NCBI RefSeq assembly: GCF_000336635.1
Contig: NZ_AOLY01000009.1
Location: 241,593 to 305,592, forward strand
From: Haloarcula japonica DSM 6131
Lineage (GTDB): Archaea > Halobacteriota > Halobacteria > Halobacteriales > Haloarculaceae
Direction of reading: 5' to 3'
Length of the DNA stretch: 64,000 nt
In this document: piece by piece, positions 52,350 to 61,101 of the stretch
Layout of the letters: each line of letters opens with the position of its first letter
Numbering within the stretch: position 1 is the stretch's first letter
Program-made: the position numbers and the translations under genes
Notes under the pieces: model-generated
What the model was told of the DNA's origin: nothing
The model's input: only the letters and a program-made list of their open reading frames with translations
Database searches by the model: none

Positions 52350-53443
52350 TGCAGGGAGCCGATCCGGACACCGTCGCCGACGCCCTCGCGAGCGGCGACG
52401 CGCTCCCAGGTACTGGCGGGTTCGCGGGCGAACTGGACGGGACGCTCGTCCGTGACGTTCTCGGGCGGTACCCACTGTTCGTGGAGCGTGCTGTTTCTGA
52501 CGGGGAGCGGCTCGACCCCGAGCAGTGGAGCCACGACCCGACGGCACTGGCCGACCCGCAGTCGTTTCCCGCTGGGTACGTCCGCGACGAGGGGGGCCAC
52601 GGACGCCGCTTTTCGCTCCCGTCGCCGGACCCGTTCGATACCCACGAAACGGCAGTCGAGCGGGTCCGTGCTGCTGTCGAGACGAGCATCGACGCCGTCG
52701 ACACCGAGAACCTCGCAATCGCGTTCTCCGGCGGCGTGGACTCGGCGCTGCTCGCGGCACGACTCGACGCGCCGCTGTACGTCGCCGGCTTCCCGGACAG
52801 CCACGACGTCGAAGCGGCGCAGTCGGCCGCCGATCTGCTGGGAACCGAGGTCCGCGTGGTCGAACTCACCCACGACGCCATCGAGCGGGCGGTCCCCGAG
52901 ATCGCCCGCGCGACGAACCGGGTGAACGCGATGGACGTGCAGATAGCGCTCCCGCTGTACCTCGCTGCCGAACGGGTCGCGGCGGATGGCTTTGACCGGC
53001 TCGCGCTCGGACAGGGGGCCGACGAGCTGTTCGGCGGCTACGCGAAAGTCGCCAAGGCTCCCGAAGACCCTCGCGTCGAGGCCAACACCGTCCGCGGAGC
53101 CCAGCGAGAGGTCGTCGCTTCGCTCCCCGACCAGTTAGAGCGGGACGTGCTTGCACTGCGGGCCGCCGGCGTCGAGCCTGTGACGCCGCTGTTGCACGAC
53201 CGCGTCGTCGACGCTGCGCTTCGACTGGACGGCGACCTGCTCGTCGACGGCGAGACGCGCAAGGTCGCGCTCCGGGCGGCGGCCCGGGACTCGCTCCCGG
53301 ACGAGATTGCGGACCGGGACAAGAAGGCCGCCCAGTACGGCTCGCTGGCCGCTCGGGAACTCGACCGTCTAGCCCGACAGGCCGGCTACAAGCGCCGGAT
53401 GGACGATCACGTCACGCAGTACGTCGAATCGCTCGTGGACTGA
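52349..53443 (+). CDS. Asparagine synthase-related ATP-pyrophosphatase
   Basis: This 364-residue protein has an N-terminal 100 residues that resemble a truncated glutaminase-like region (no N-terminal catalytic Cys). The AsnB-type synthetase domain follows, with PP-loop AIAFSGGVDSALLAARL, an RLALGQGADELFGGYAK motif and a helical C-terminus with DKKAAQYGS. Without a glutaminase it would use ammonia or a different amine. Its start overlaps the PHP stop codon (TGATG), so coupled expression is likely. The substrate may not be aspartate. Confidence 0.88.
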   Translation: MQGADPDTVADALASGDALPGTGGFAGELDGTLVRDVLGRYPLFVERAVSDGERLDPEQWSHDPTALADPQSFPAGYVRDEGGHGRRFSLPSPDPFDTHETAVERVRAAVETSIDAVDTENLAIAFSGGVDSALLAARLDAPLYVAGFPDSHDVEAAQSAADLLGTEVRVVELTHDAIERAVPEIARATNRVNAMDVQIALPLYLAAERVAADGFDRLALGQGADELFGGYAKVAKAPEDPRVEANTVRGAQREVVASLPDQLERDVLALRAAGVEPVTPLLHDRVVDAALRLDGDLLVDGETRKVALRAAARDSLPDEIADRDKKAAQYGSLAARELDRLARQAGYKRRMDDHVTQYVESLVD

Positions 53444-53592
53444 CCCAGACGCCGTCACCGAAGTCGTTGCCGAGAAGTAATGATATGTAATTATACTTTA
53501 GTGGCTGGCCCAGATAGTTAATCTTGAATGACAAGTATGCGGGTTGGACGCCACTCTATCGAATCTCCGCCAGTACAGTGGGGTGAACGATA

Positions 53593-53799
53593 ATGACGCA
53601 ACACCGGCGGTCAGTCGCCAAAGCCGTGAGCTACCGACTGTTCGCGACCAGCGTCGTGTTCGGTATCGCCTTCCTGTTTACCGGTGAACTCGGTTCGTCT
53701 GCGAAAATCGGGCTTTCGGCGGCCATCGCTAAGACGGCCCTGTACTACGTGTGGGAACGGCTCTGGGCCAACATCGACTGGGGCGTCGCTGAGGCGTAA
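53593..53799 (+). CDS. DUF2061 membrane protein
   Basis: This 68-residue protein has the DUF2061 pattern RRSVAKAVSYRLFATSVVF, a first helix to FLFTG, AKIGLSAAIAKTALYYVWERLW, and the ending WG. Two helices. The family is often fused or adjacent to sulfate/adenylylsulfate genes in bacteria but stands alone in archaea. It is convergent with the NUDIX gene one base away. Confidence 0.9.
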   Translation: MTQHRRSVAKAVSYRLFATSVVFGIAFLFTGELGSSAKIGLSAAIAKTALYYVWERLWANIDWGVAEA

Positions 53800-53800
53800 G

Positions 53801-54274
53801 TCACTCTTCGACAGCATCGATTGCTTGCTGGCCGACCTCGACGACATCTGCCAGAAGTTCCTCGCTCCGGTCCTGTAAGTCGTCAGCGGAGAACCACTCC
53901 CAGTCGTCGGCCGGCTGTTCGCCCGGTCCCGGCGTGATGTCGCGGCTCTCTGCCCGGCCGTAGAAAATGAAATCGATGTGCTGGTGGCCGACTTCGCCCT
54001 CCGCGTTGACGTTGATATCCTCAAGCAGGAAATGCTGTGGCTGTGGGATGGAACGGACCGTCTCGCTCTCGATGTCCTGCTGTGGAGCGATCAGGTCAAC
54101 GTCGAGCCCCAGTTCTTCGCGCGTCTCGCGAAGCGCGGCCTCGTGAGGCAGCTCGTCGCGGTCGATGTGCCCGCCGGCGGGCAGCCACATATCGAGTTTA
54201 CTGTGTTCGTGCAACGCGACGCGACCGTCGCTGACGGCGTAGACAGTTGCGACAAAATGGCGAGTCGTCTCCAT
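53801..54274 (-). CDS. NUDIX hydrolase
   Basis: This 157-residue protein has a complete Nudix box GHIDRDELPHEAALRETREELGL (G-x5-E-x7-RE-U-x-EE-x-G-U) at about residues 35-57, which binds magnesium and cleaves nucleoside diphosphates linked to X. The start METTRHFVATVYAVSDGRVAL and the loop HKFDMWLP-type segment (here SKLDMWLPAGG) fit mRNA- or small-molecule-type NUDIX proteins; the substrate is unknown. Confidence 0.92.
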   Translation of the reverse strand: METTRHFVATVYAVSDGRVALHEHSKLDMWLPAGGHIDRDELPHEAALRETREELGLDVDLIAPQQDIESETVRSIPQPQHFLLEDINVNAEGEVGHQHIDFIFYGRAESRDITPGPGEQPADDWEWFSADDLQDRSEELLADVVEVGQQAIDAVEE

Positions 54275-54317
54275 ACCGACCGAACGGCACAGCCGGCCGT
54301 TTAGGTTACGATACCAG

Positions 54318-55292
54318 TTACGGGTGGATGTTGTCTTCCGCTTCCAGCAGTTCGTGGTAGCGGTTACGGATGGTGACTTCGGAGATGTTGGCGACCTCGC
54401 TGACCTGACTCTGGGTCACCTTCTCGTTGGTGAGCAGCGAGGCGGCGTAGACGGCTGCGGCGGCGAGGCCGACCGGCGATTTCCCGGAGTGGACACCCTC
54501 TTGCTTGGCGTTCTGGAGAAGTTGGCGGGCGCGCCGTTCGACCTCCTCGGAGAGGTCGAGATCCGACGCGAACCGCGGAACGTAGCTCTCGGGGTCGGCC
54601 GGCTGGATTTCGAGGCTGAGTTCGCGGACGACGTAGCGATAGGTTCGTGCGATCTCGTCTTTCTCGACGCGGGAGACGCCCGCGATCTCGTCGAGCGACC
54701 GGGGTGTGCCGGCCTGCCGTGCGGCGGCGTACAGCGACGCCGTCGAGACACCCTCGATGGAACGGCCGGGCAGGAGGTCCTCGTCCAGTGCGCGGCGGTA
54801 GATGACACTGGCCGTCTCCCGGACGTTCTCGGGGAGTCCGAGCGCGGAAGCCATGCGGTCGATTTCGCCCAGGGCCTGCTTGAGGTTGCGCTCCTTGGAG
54901 TCGCGAGTCCGGAACCGCTCGTTCCAGGTCCGGAGCCGCTGCATCTTCTCGCGCTGGCGTGAGGACAGGGAGTTGCCGTAGGCGTCCTTGTCCTGCCAGC
55001 CGATGTTCGTCGAGAGGCCCTTGTCGTGCATCATGTTCGTCGTCGGCGCACCGACGCGCGACTTCTCGTCTTTCTCCTTCGAATCGAACGCGCGCCACTC
55101 GGGACCGGGGTCGATCTCGTCCTCCTCGACGACCAGCCCACAGTCTTCACACACCGTTTCACCGCGCTCGCTGTCGGAGAGTAACGCCCCGCTGCACTCC
55201 GGACAGACGAGTGACTCCGACTCCTCTTCCTCCGTCTGCTCTGTCTCCGTTTCGCGCTCGTTCGAGTATCGGCGGATGCTGGTATCGGTCAT
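54318..55292 (-). CDS. tfb: Transcription initiation factor TFB
   Basis: The 324-residue TFIIB homologue recruits RNA polymerase to TBP-bound promoters. The zinc ribbon CPECSG...CEDCGLV (residues 29-52), the B-finger/reader segment GPEWRAFDSKE and GAPTTNMMHDKGL are followed by two cyclin repeats (130-215 and 225-315), the second with SPVGLAAAAVYAAS. Haloarchaea carry several TFBs. The very long upstream extension of this frame lies antisense to gatCA and is ignored; ATG 55292 (MTDTSIRRY) follows a 60-nt AT-rich promoter region. Confidence 0.96.
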   Translation of the reverse strand: MTDTSIRRYSNERETETEQTEEEESESLVCPECSGALLSDSERGETVCEDCGLVVEEDEIDPGPEWRAFDSKEKDEKSRVGAPTTNMMHDKGLSTNIGWQDKDAYGNSLSSRQREKMQRLRTWNERFRTRDSKERNLKQALGEIDRMASALGLPENVRETASVIYRRALDEDLLPGRSIEGVSTASLYAAARQAGTPRSLDEIAGVSRVEKDEIARTYRYVVRELSLEIQPADPESYVPRFASDLDLSEEVERRARQLLQNAKQEGVHSGKSPVGLAAAAVYAASLLTNEKVTQSQVSEVANISEVTIRNRYHELLEAEDNIHP

Positions 55293-55517
55293 TTGTTGGG
55301 GGGTGGGACAACCGGGTATCGTACCCGAAAAACGTGTTGTACTATACTGTTGTGTCCACGGCGGCTTAAAACTTTTGTCCGTTTCAGAAGTCCAATTTTC
55401 GGAACGGGAAACAAGAGTTGGCAAATCTTGTGTATTGCCTTGCATAAGTATTAATTTTCCTATACATCTGCCCGGTGTTTCGAAACGCTTACCGCGCATC
55501 CAGCACTCCGGCCCGAC

Positions 55518-55796
55518 ATGAGCGACCCCGCCGTCGATCCCGAGGAGGTCAAGCACGTCGCCGACCTCGCCCGTGTCGACCTCGCAGACGACGAGATCGA
55601 ACGGTTCACTGAGCAATTTGTGGACATCCTCGACGCGTTCGAAGCGCTCGACGACGTCCCAGAGACAGAACGGGAAGCCGAACTCTCGAACGTGATGCGT
55701 CCCGACGAGACGCGTCAAAGCCTCTCGCAGGAGGAAGCGCTCCAGAACGCAAGCGATACCGAAGAGGGGCAGTTCAAGGGACCGAAGGTGTCGTAG
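55518..55796 (+). CDS. gatC: Asp/Glu-tRNA amidotransferase subunit C
   Basis: The 92-residue subunit wraps around GatA and stabilises the GatCAB complex, which amidates misacylated Asp-tRNA(Asn) or Glu-tRNA(Gln). Signatures: EEVKHVADLARVDLADDEIERFTEQF, VMRPDE and a C-terminal EGQFKGPKVS. Its stop is directly followed by the gatA ATG. The 225-bp region before it holds the divergent tfb and gatC promoters. Confidence 0.96.
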   Translation: MSDPAVDPEEVKHVADLARVDLADDEIERFTEQFVDILDAFEALDDVPETEREAELSNVMRPDETRQSLSQEEALQNASDTEEGQFKGPKVS

Positions 55797-57074
55797 ATGA
55801 CGGAGTACAACGGTTACGTCTCCGACGAGACTATCGAGGGCGCGGACAGCGGCCTGCTGGCGGGCCGGACCGTCGCGGTCAAAGATAACATCTCCACCGA
55901 GGGTGTCCCGACAACCTGTGGCTCGGCGATGCTTGAAGACTACGTCCCGCCGTACGACGCGACGGTCGTCGAACGGCTGAAAGACGCTGGCGCGACCATC
56001 CCCGGCAAGACGAACATGGACGAGTTCGGGATGGGGACGACCACCGAAACGTCGGCGTTCGGGGCCGTCGAGAACCCCGCCGCTGAGGGCCGCGTGCCGG
56101 GCGGTTCCTCCGGCGGATCGGCCGCTGTCGTCGCTGCCGGCGATGCCGACCTCGCTCTCGGAAGCGACACCGGCGGTTCCATCCGCTGTCCCGCCGCCTT
56201 CTGTGGCGTCGTCGGCATCAAACCGACTTACGGGCTGGTCTCCCGATACGGCCTCATCGCTTACGCCAACAGCCTCGAACAGATCGGGCCCATCGCGCCG
56301 TCCGTCGAAAGCGCCGCGGAACTGCTCGACGTCATCGCTGGGCCGGACGAACACGACGCGACGACACAGGAAGCGCCCGGAGCCGACGGCAGCTACGCGG
56401 CGGCCGCTGACGGCGACGTCGATGGGCTCTCTATCGGCGTTCCGACGGAACTGCTCGACGGGGCTGACGAGGCGGTCGTCGAGACGTTCTGGGATGCGAT
56501 GGACGACCTCGAAGCGCAGGGTGCGAGCTACCACGAGGTCGACCTCCCGTCGGTGGAACACGCTGTCGAGGCGTACTACGTCATCGCCATGTCCGAGGCG
56601 TCCTCGAACCTCGCGCGGTTCGACGGTGTTCGCTACGGACAGTCCGGCGGCTACGACGGCAACTGGAACGAGTCCTTCGCCAACGCCCGCGAGGAGGGCT
56701 TCGGCGAGGAGGTCAAGCGCCGGATTCTCCTCGGAACGTACGCCCTCTCGGCGGGCTACCACGACAAGTACTACAAGAAGGCCCAGGACGCCCGTGCGTG
56801 GGTCAAGCAAGACTTCGACGAGGCGCTGGAGGACGCCGACGTACTCGCGTCGCCAACGATGCCAGTACCGCCGATGAAACGCGGTGAGAGCCTCGACGAC
56901 CCGCTCACGATGTATCTGGCCGACGCCAACACGACGCCGGTGAACCTCGCGAACCTCCCGGCTATCTCTGTCCCCGCTGGCGAAACCGACGACGGCCTGC
57001 CCGTGGGGCTCCAGTTGGTCGGGCCGGCATTCGGCGAGCACGAGATCATCCGGGCCGGCAGCGCGCTGGCCTGA
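55797..57074 (+). CDS. gatA: Asp/Glu-tRNA amidotransferase subunit A
   Basis: This 425-residue amidase releases ammonia from glutamine for GatB. The Ser-cisSer-Lys triad is visible: RTVAVKDNIS (Lys), PGGSSGGSAAVVAAG (cis-Ser) and GSDTGGSIRCPAAFCG (nucleophile). Downstream GIKPTYGLVSRYGL and the substrate loop end at PVGLQLVG. It is encoded with no gap after gatC. The gatB gene is not in the window, as often in archaea. Confidence 0.97.
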   Translation: MTEYNGYVSDETIEGADSGLLAGRTVAVKDNISTEGVPTTCGSAMLEDYVPPYDATVVERLKDAGATIPGKTNMDEFGMGTTTETSAFGAVENPAAEGRVPGGSSGGSAAVVAAGDADLALGSDTGGSIRCPAAFCGVVGIKPTYGLVSRYGLIAYANSLEQIGPIAPSVESAAELLDVIAGPDEHDATTQEAPGADGSYAAAADGDVDGLSIGVPTELLDGADEAVVETFWDAMDDLEAQGASYHEVDLPSVEHAVEAYYVIAMSEASSNLARFDGVRYGQSGGYDGNWNESFANAREEGFGEEVKRRILLGTYALSAGYHDKYYKKAQDARAWVKQDFDEALEDADVLASPTMPVPPMKRGESLDDPLTMYLADANTTPVNLANLPAISVPAGETDDGLPVGLQLVGPAFGEHEIIRAGSALA

Positions 57075-57127
57075 GATCGGGCCCGAGCCCCCGTACACTT
57101 TTTGTTCACTCCGACGAATAATCGGAC

Positions 57128-58273
57128 ATGGCAGCCCTCCAATCCACGACGTGGTCCCTCCGCGCCCGTCTCATCGCGCTCGTAGTGGTGCTTGTTGCCT
57201 TCGACGCCGTCGCTGTCGCCGTGGCGTACGTGCTCGGCCATGTCGCGTTCGGCCTCCTGCCGCTGGTCGGGTACGACACCGGGACGCTGTTCTGGGCGAT
57301 GGGGTTCGATATCGTCCCGCTGTGGCCGGTCCTCCTCGTCGGGACGCCGCTCGTCCTCGCCGTCCAGTCCATCTACGGCTACCGGATGACGCTCCGGGGT
57401 TCCGGAACAACTGCAACGGAATCCAGAGCATCCGATCCCGAGTCCGTCGATGAGATGCGAGCAGAGATACGGCGTAGTGAAACTGCTGACCGTCTCCGAG
57501 AGCGAGTAGCTCGACTGGCGCAGACAGCAGATATGGCGATACCGGACGTGACAGTTATCGACGCCGAATCGCCAAACAGCTACGTCGCCAGCCGGCCCGG
57601 CGAACAGACGCTGGTCGTGACCACAGCGCTCGTCGACCAGCTCGACGACGCGGAACTCGACGCCGTCATCGCCCACGAACTGGCCCATCTCAAGAACGGC
57701 GACGCGTTCGTCATGACTGCGGCCGCGTTCCTCCCGACCGTTAGCGCGCTGTTTACTCGTACGCTCGGAAAGACATTGCAGTATTCGATGTTCTTCCACT
57801 GGTTTCTCGGCGGTGATGACCGGGACGGGACGCTGGTCGCCGGCGGGAACATGCACCTCGTGCTGTTGCTCTTTGCTGTCATTGCGATGCCGGTCACGGC
57901 CGCGCTGTATCTCGCCAGCACGGCCTGCTACCGGCTCCTCTCACGGATTCGGGAGTATGCAGCGGACGCAGGGGGCGTTGCCATCTGTGGTTCCCCAGCA
58001 GCACTCGCCAGTGCACTGGAGACGCTGACAGACGACCAGCGCCCGGACACGGACATCCGAACCGCCGAGACCGGTGTTCGAGAACTCTGTGTGGTTCCAC
58101 ACACCATTGCGCCCGACGAGCAAACCCCGCCGGAGGGGCGGGCCGAACGGCTCGCTCACCGCTGGCGGAGCGTCTCCGAGCAGCTGCTGCCCGGGTCACA
58201 TCCAGACGTCGACGACCGCATCGCCGCCCTGCAAGAGCGACAGTCTACTCTCGACCAGCACGAACAGCCGTGA
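57128..58273 (+). CDS. M48 family membrane metalloprotease (HtpX-like)
   Basis: This 381-residue protein has two N-terminal helices (about 15-45 and 55-85), then the zinc site VIAHELAHLKNGDAF (HExxH) with the third ligand Glu in REYAADAGG. Two further helices flank the active site. It resembles HtpX proteases, which clear damaged membrane proteins. It ends with an Arg/Glu-rich helix. The gene is followed directly by a small membrane protein gene. Confidence 0.92.
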   Translation: MAALQSTTWSLRARLIALVVVLVAFDAVAVAVAYVLGHVAFGLLPLVGYDTGTLFWAMGFDIVPLWPVLLVGTPLVLAVQSIYGYRMTLRGSGTTATESRASDPESVDEMRAEIRRSETADRLRERVARLAQTADMAIPDVTVIDAESPNSYVASRPGEQTLVVTTALVDQLDDAELDAVIAHELAHLKNGDAFVMTAAAFLPTVSALFTRTLGKTLQYSMFFHWFLGGDDRDGTLVAGGNMHLVLLLFAVIAMPVTAALYLASTACYRLLSRIREYAADAGGVAICGSPAALASALETLTDDQRPDTDIRTAETGVRELCVVPHTIAPDEQTPPEGRAERLAHRWRSVSEQLLPGSHPDVDDRIAALQERQSTLDQHEQP

Positions 58274-58314
58274 CGAAGGGGTACAGTTTACTCGCCGGCA
58301 GCCCGATAGAACGT

Positions 58315-58500
58315 ATGAGCGGCGACACTGAGGGGCGACTCAGCTGGCTCCACTGGCCGACGGTCCTGAAGGGGTTGGCACTGGGAATCGGAGCCGGCCT
58401 GATACTGGCCGTGTCACTGGGGGATTTCTATCTCGGGATACTGCTTGGAACACTCAACGGGCTCGCGTTCGGTATCGGCTGGTCGCACTCGCGGGCCTGA
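58315..58500 (+). CDS. Small two-helix membrane protein
   Basis: This 61-residue protein: MSGDTEGRLSWLHWPTVLKG followed by two hydrophobic helices separated by DFYLG (GLALGIGAGLILAV and ILLGTLNGLAFGIG), ending WSHSRA. ATG 58315 is preferred over the GTG at 58270 because a GTTTACTCG box about 28 nt upstream suits a leaderless transcript. Function unknown. Confidence 0.7.
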   Translation: MSGDTEGRLSWLHWPTVLKGLALGIGAGLILAVSLGDFYLGILLGTLNGLAFGIGWSHSRA

Positions 58501-58532
58501 GTTGCGCGCTGCAACCGTTGCGCGGATGACGG

Positions 58533-59636
58533 CTACAGCACACTGTCGTACACGTCGGCCAGTTTGTCGATGGCGTGCTCGACGCTGATACCCTCTCGCC
58601 GGGCAAGACAGCGCTCTCGAAGGTACGCCCGTTCGTCGAGGACGCGCTCGATAGCCCGGCGGAAGCCGTCGATGTCGCCCTCGTCGTAGGAGTAGCCCGT
58701 TTCACCGTCCTCGATAGTGTCGCTGAGTGCGCCGGCGTCGACACCGGCGACGGGCGTCCCACAGCAGTTGGCCTCAAGAGCGACCAGCCCCTGCGTTTCG
58801 ACGGGGCTGGGGAACGCGAACACGTCGAGCGTCGAGTACAGTTCGGGGAGCTCTGCCCGGTCCAGAAAGCCGAGGAAGCGTACGTCGACGTCACTGTGCT
58901 CGGCTGTCGCTTCGAGGGATTCACGGGCCGGGCCGTCGCCGCCGAGTACGACAGTCACGTCCAACTCCTCGCAGGCGGTGATGATGTCTTCGAGACACTT
59001 CTCGTAGCCGTGACGGCCGGTGTAGCCGACGATTGGACCGTCGGGGAGGTCATAGCGCTCACGGAACGCAGCTGTGTCGACCGGTTCGAACGCGGTCGTG
59101 TCGACCCCGTTCGGGACGACCGTCACCGGTGTATCGAGACCAATAGACTCCCGGAGATGGGTCGCTGCGCGCTCGCTTGGCGCGATGACGGTGTCAGCGC
59201 GGCCGAGGAACCAGCGTTCGTAGCTCTCGGCGCTGGAGCGGACCGCTGACTCGACAGCGCCGTTGAAGGAGACGTACTCGGCGTATTCGCTCGTGGGCGT
59301 GTGATACGACGCGACGAACGGGATGTCGAGTTTTCCCGCGAGTCGCTGGCCCGCCATCCCGAGGCTGAACGGCGTGTGAGCGTGGACCAGTTCGGCGTCC
59401 CGGACGCCCTTCGGTATCTGTGGCATCCCCAGGCGAAACCCCTCGTAGAACGGGAACGGAAGGCTCCGGACCGGATACTCGTTCTCGGACGGGTCGTGGT
59501 CGCTTTTCGGATAGACCACACCCATGCGACCGCCGCGGTCGCGCCAGCGATCCCGCCACGTCTGGACCGTATAGGTCACCCCATTGACGGTCGGCAAGTA
59601 CGTGTCGGTGAACGTCGCGACGTGCGGCAGTGTCAT
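58533..59636 (-). CDS. GT4-family glycosyltransferase
   Basis: This 367-residue GT-B enzyme has an N-terminal acceptor domain starting HVATFTDTYLPTVNGVTYTV, typical of diacylglycerol and sugar-lipid glucosyltransferases, and HAHTPFSLG. The donor domain has GRHGYEKCLEDII and the E-x7-E motif ETQGLVALE, followed by DAGALSDTIEDGETG. It probably transfers a hexose to a lipid or glycan of the envelope. A TTTAAG box about 27 nt upstream supports ATG 59636. Confidence 0.9.
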   Translation of the reverse strand: MTLPHVATFTDTYLPTVNGVTYTVQTWRDRWRDRGGRMGVVYPKSDHDPSENEYPVRSLPFPFYEGFRLGMPQIPKGVRDAELVHAHTPFSLGMAGQRLAGKLDIPFVASYHTPTSEYAEYVSFNGAVESAVRSSAESYERWFLGRADTVIAPSERAATHLRESIGLDTPVTVVPNGVDTTAFEPVDTAAFRERYDLPDGPIVGYTGRHGYEKCLEDIITACEELDVTVVLGGDGPARESLEATAEHSDVDVRFLGFLDRAELPELYSTLDVFAFPSPVETQGLVALEANCCGTPVAGVDAGALSDTIEDGETGYSYDEGDIDGFRRAIERVLDERAYLRERCLARREGISVEHAIDKLADVYDSVL

Positions 59637-59756
59637 CGCCGCGGCGTAACAGGACCAGGGCTTAAACCGTTGCCATTGGCAAGCCACTAGTCAGGCAGTT
59701 GTTACCTCCCGACAGGTGCCAGAGTTCTTTTCAGGGACCGTTGTGGATTGTAGGTA

Positions 59757-61079
59757 ATGAACCGGGACGGCTGGCTGTACGCCTGGGCACTCGCATCGGT
59801 CGCGCTGGGCGCGGGCTCGTTGCTCGTGCCGCTATATTTCGTCGCTATCGGCGGCGAAACGTTCATGCTGGGTGTTCTCGCTGGCGTGGCTGCCGCCGCG
59901 GGTGCGCCGGGGGCACTCATTTTCGGCCGTGTCGCCGACAAAACGGGGAAGCGCCGCGCGCTCGTCCTGCTCGCGCTGGGGTTGGCGACCCTCGCGCTGG
60001 TGCTCGTCTCGCTCACTGAGGAGCCGTGGCTAGTCATCGTCGGCAACGGCCTCCTGTGGTTCGCGGCGGGCGCTGCCGCCCCAGTGCTGACACTGCTTGT
60101 CACCGCTGGAACCGTCGAGCGGGACTGGCCGGCGCGGTTCGCCATCCTGAACCGCTATCAGGGCTGGGGCTGGGCTGGCGGGTTAGTCCTCGGCCTCGTG
60201 TGGACAGCCTTGCTCTCTAGACCACTCGGAGAGATTGCCGCACAACAGTCGCTGCTGTGGGTGTGTGCGGCCGCTGTCGGCCTGTCGGCGTTCCTCGGAG
60301 CGAAGTGGCTGCCGTCCGATCCTGACGAACTCGACCGTCCGCGGGACAGTCGGATGGCCCGGGCTATCGCCCGGTCGCGCCGGCTGCCGGTCCGGAGCGC
60401 GACATTCCCGGGCGGTCCGGGCCGGCTGTACTGGCTCACGCGGTCGATACACCCCCGAGAGGTCGCGGCCCGGTTCTCTCCGTCGCTAACGATCTACTTC
60501 GGCGCGGTCATCGCTTTCTTTGTCGGCTTCGGCGTGTTCTGGGGGCCGCTGCCGCTGTATCTCTCGCGGACGCTCGGCTACGAATCGGGACTCGTCTTCG
60601 CGCTGTATCTCATCTCAAGCGTCGGGTCGGCGCTGTGGTACGGCCGCGCCGGTGCGCTTTCCGAGCGGTACGACCCGAGCGGGCTCCAAGTCGGGAGTCT
60701 GCTCGCCCGCGCGGCGCTCCATCCGGCCGTCGCCGTCGTGGGACTCCTGCTGTCGGCGACGCTCGTCGGGACGGTTGTCAACGGTATCGTGTTCGCTCTC
60801 ATCGGCGTCGCCTGGGCCGTCATCGCCGTTACCGCGGCCAGCGTCGTCACCCAGCTCGCACCGTCGGCGATTCGCGGCGAGGCGCTCGGGCTGTACACCG
60901 CTATCTCCGGGCTCGCGAGCGGCGTCGGGTCGATACTCGGTGGCTGGCTCGGCGGCTACGACTTCCTGCTCGCGTTCGGTGTCGCTGGTGCGCTGGTGCT
61001 AATCGGTGCGGCACTGGTCGCAGTCGTCTGGCAGCGCTCACCGTCGGTGTCTGTCGACAGCGAACCGGTCTCGGCGTAA
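59757..61079 (+). CDS. MFS transporter
   Basis: This 440-residue protein has 12 predicted helices and the MFS loop motif GRVADKTGKRRALVL between helices 2 and 3. A second-half copy (YGRAGALSERYDPSGLQVG) is present. The central cytoplasmic loop (about 195-230) is Arg-rich. It lies between two glycosyltransferase genes, but the substrate cannot be deduced. Start ATG 59757 gives a short N-terminal tail (MNRDGWLYAW). Confidence 0.9.
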   Translation: MNRDGWLYAWALASVALGAGSLLVPLYFVAIGGETFMLGVLAGVAAAAGAPGALIFGRVADKTGKRRALVLLALGLATLALVLVSLTEEPWLVIVGNGLLWFAAGAAAPVLTLLVTAGTVERDWPARFAILNRYQGWGWAGGLVLGLVWTALLSRPLGEIAAQQSLLWVCAAAVGLSAFLGAKWLPSDPDELDRPRDSRMARAIARSRRLPVRSATFPGGPGRLYWLTRSIHPREVAARFSPSLTIYFGAVIAFFVGFGVFWGPLPLYLSRTLGYESGLVFALYLISSVGSALWYGRAGALSERYDPSGLQVGSLLARAALHPAVAVVGLLLSATLVGTVVNGIVFALIGVAWAVIAVTAASVVTQLAPSAIRGEALGLYTAISGLASGVGSILGGWLGGYDFLLAFGVAGALVLIGAALVAVVWQRSPSVSVDSEPVSA

Positions 61080-61101
61080 CAACCGCACTCTCGAACGCCC
61101 C

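Noticed and set aside
55300..57098. Long minus-strand extension of the tfb frame (926 codons in total)
   Set aside because: It is antisense to gatC and gatA, whose motifs are complete; high GC keeps antisense frames open. Only residues from MTDTSIRRY on match TFB.
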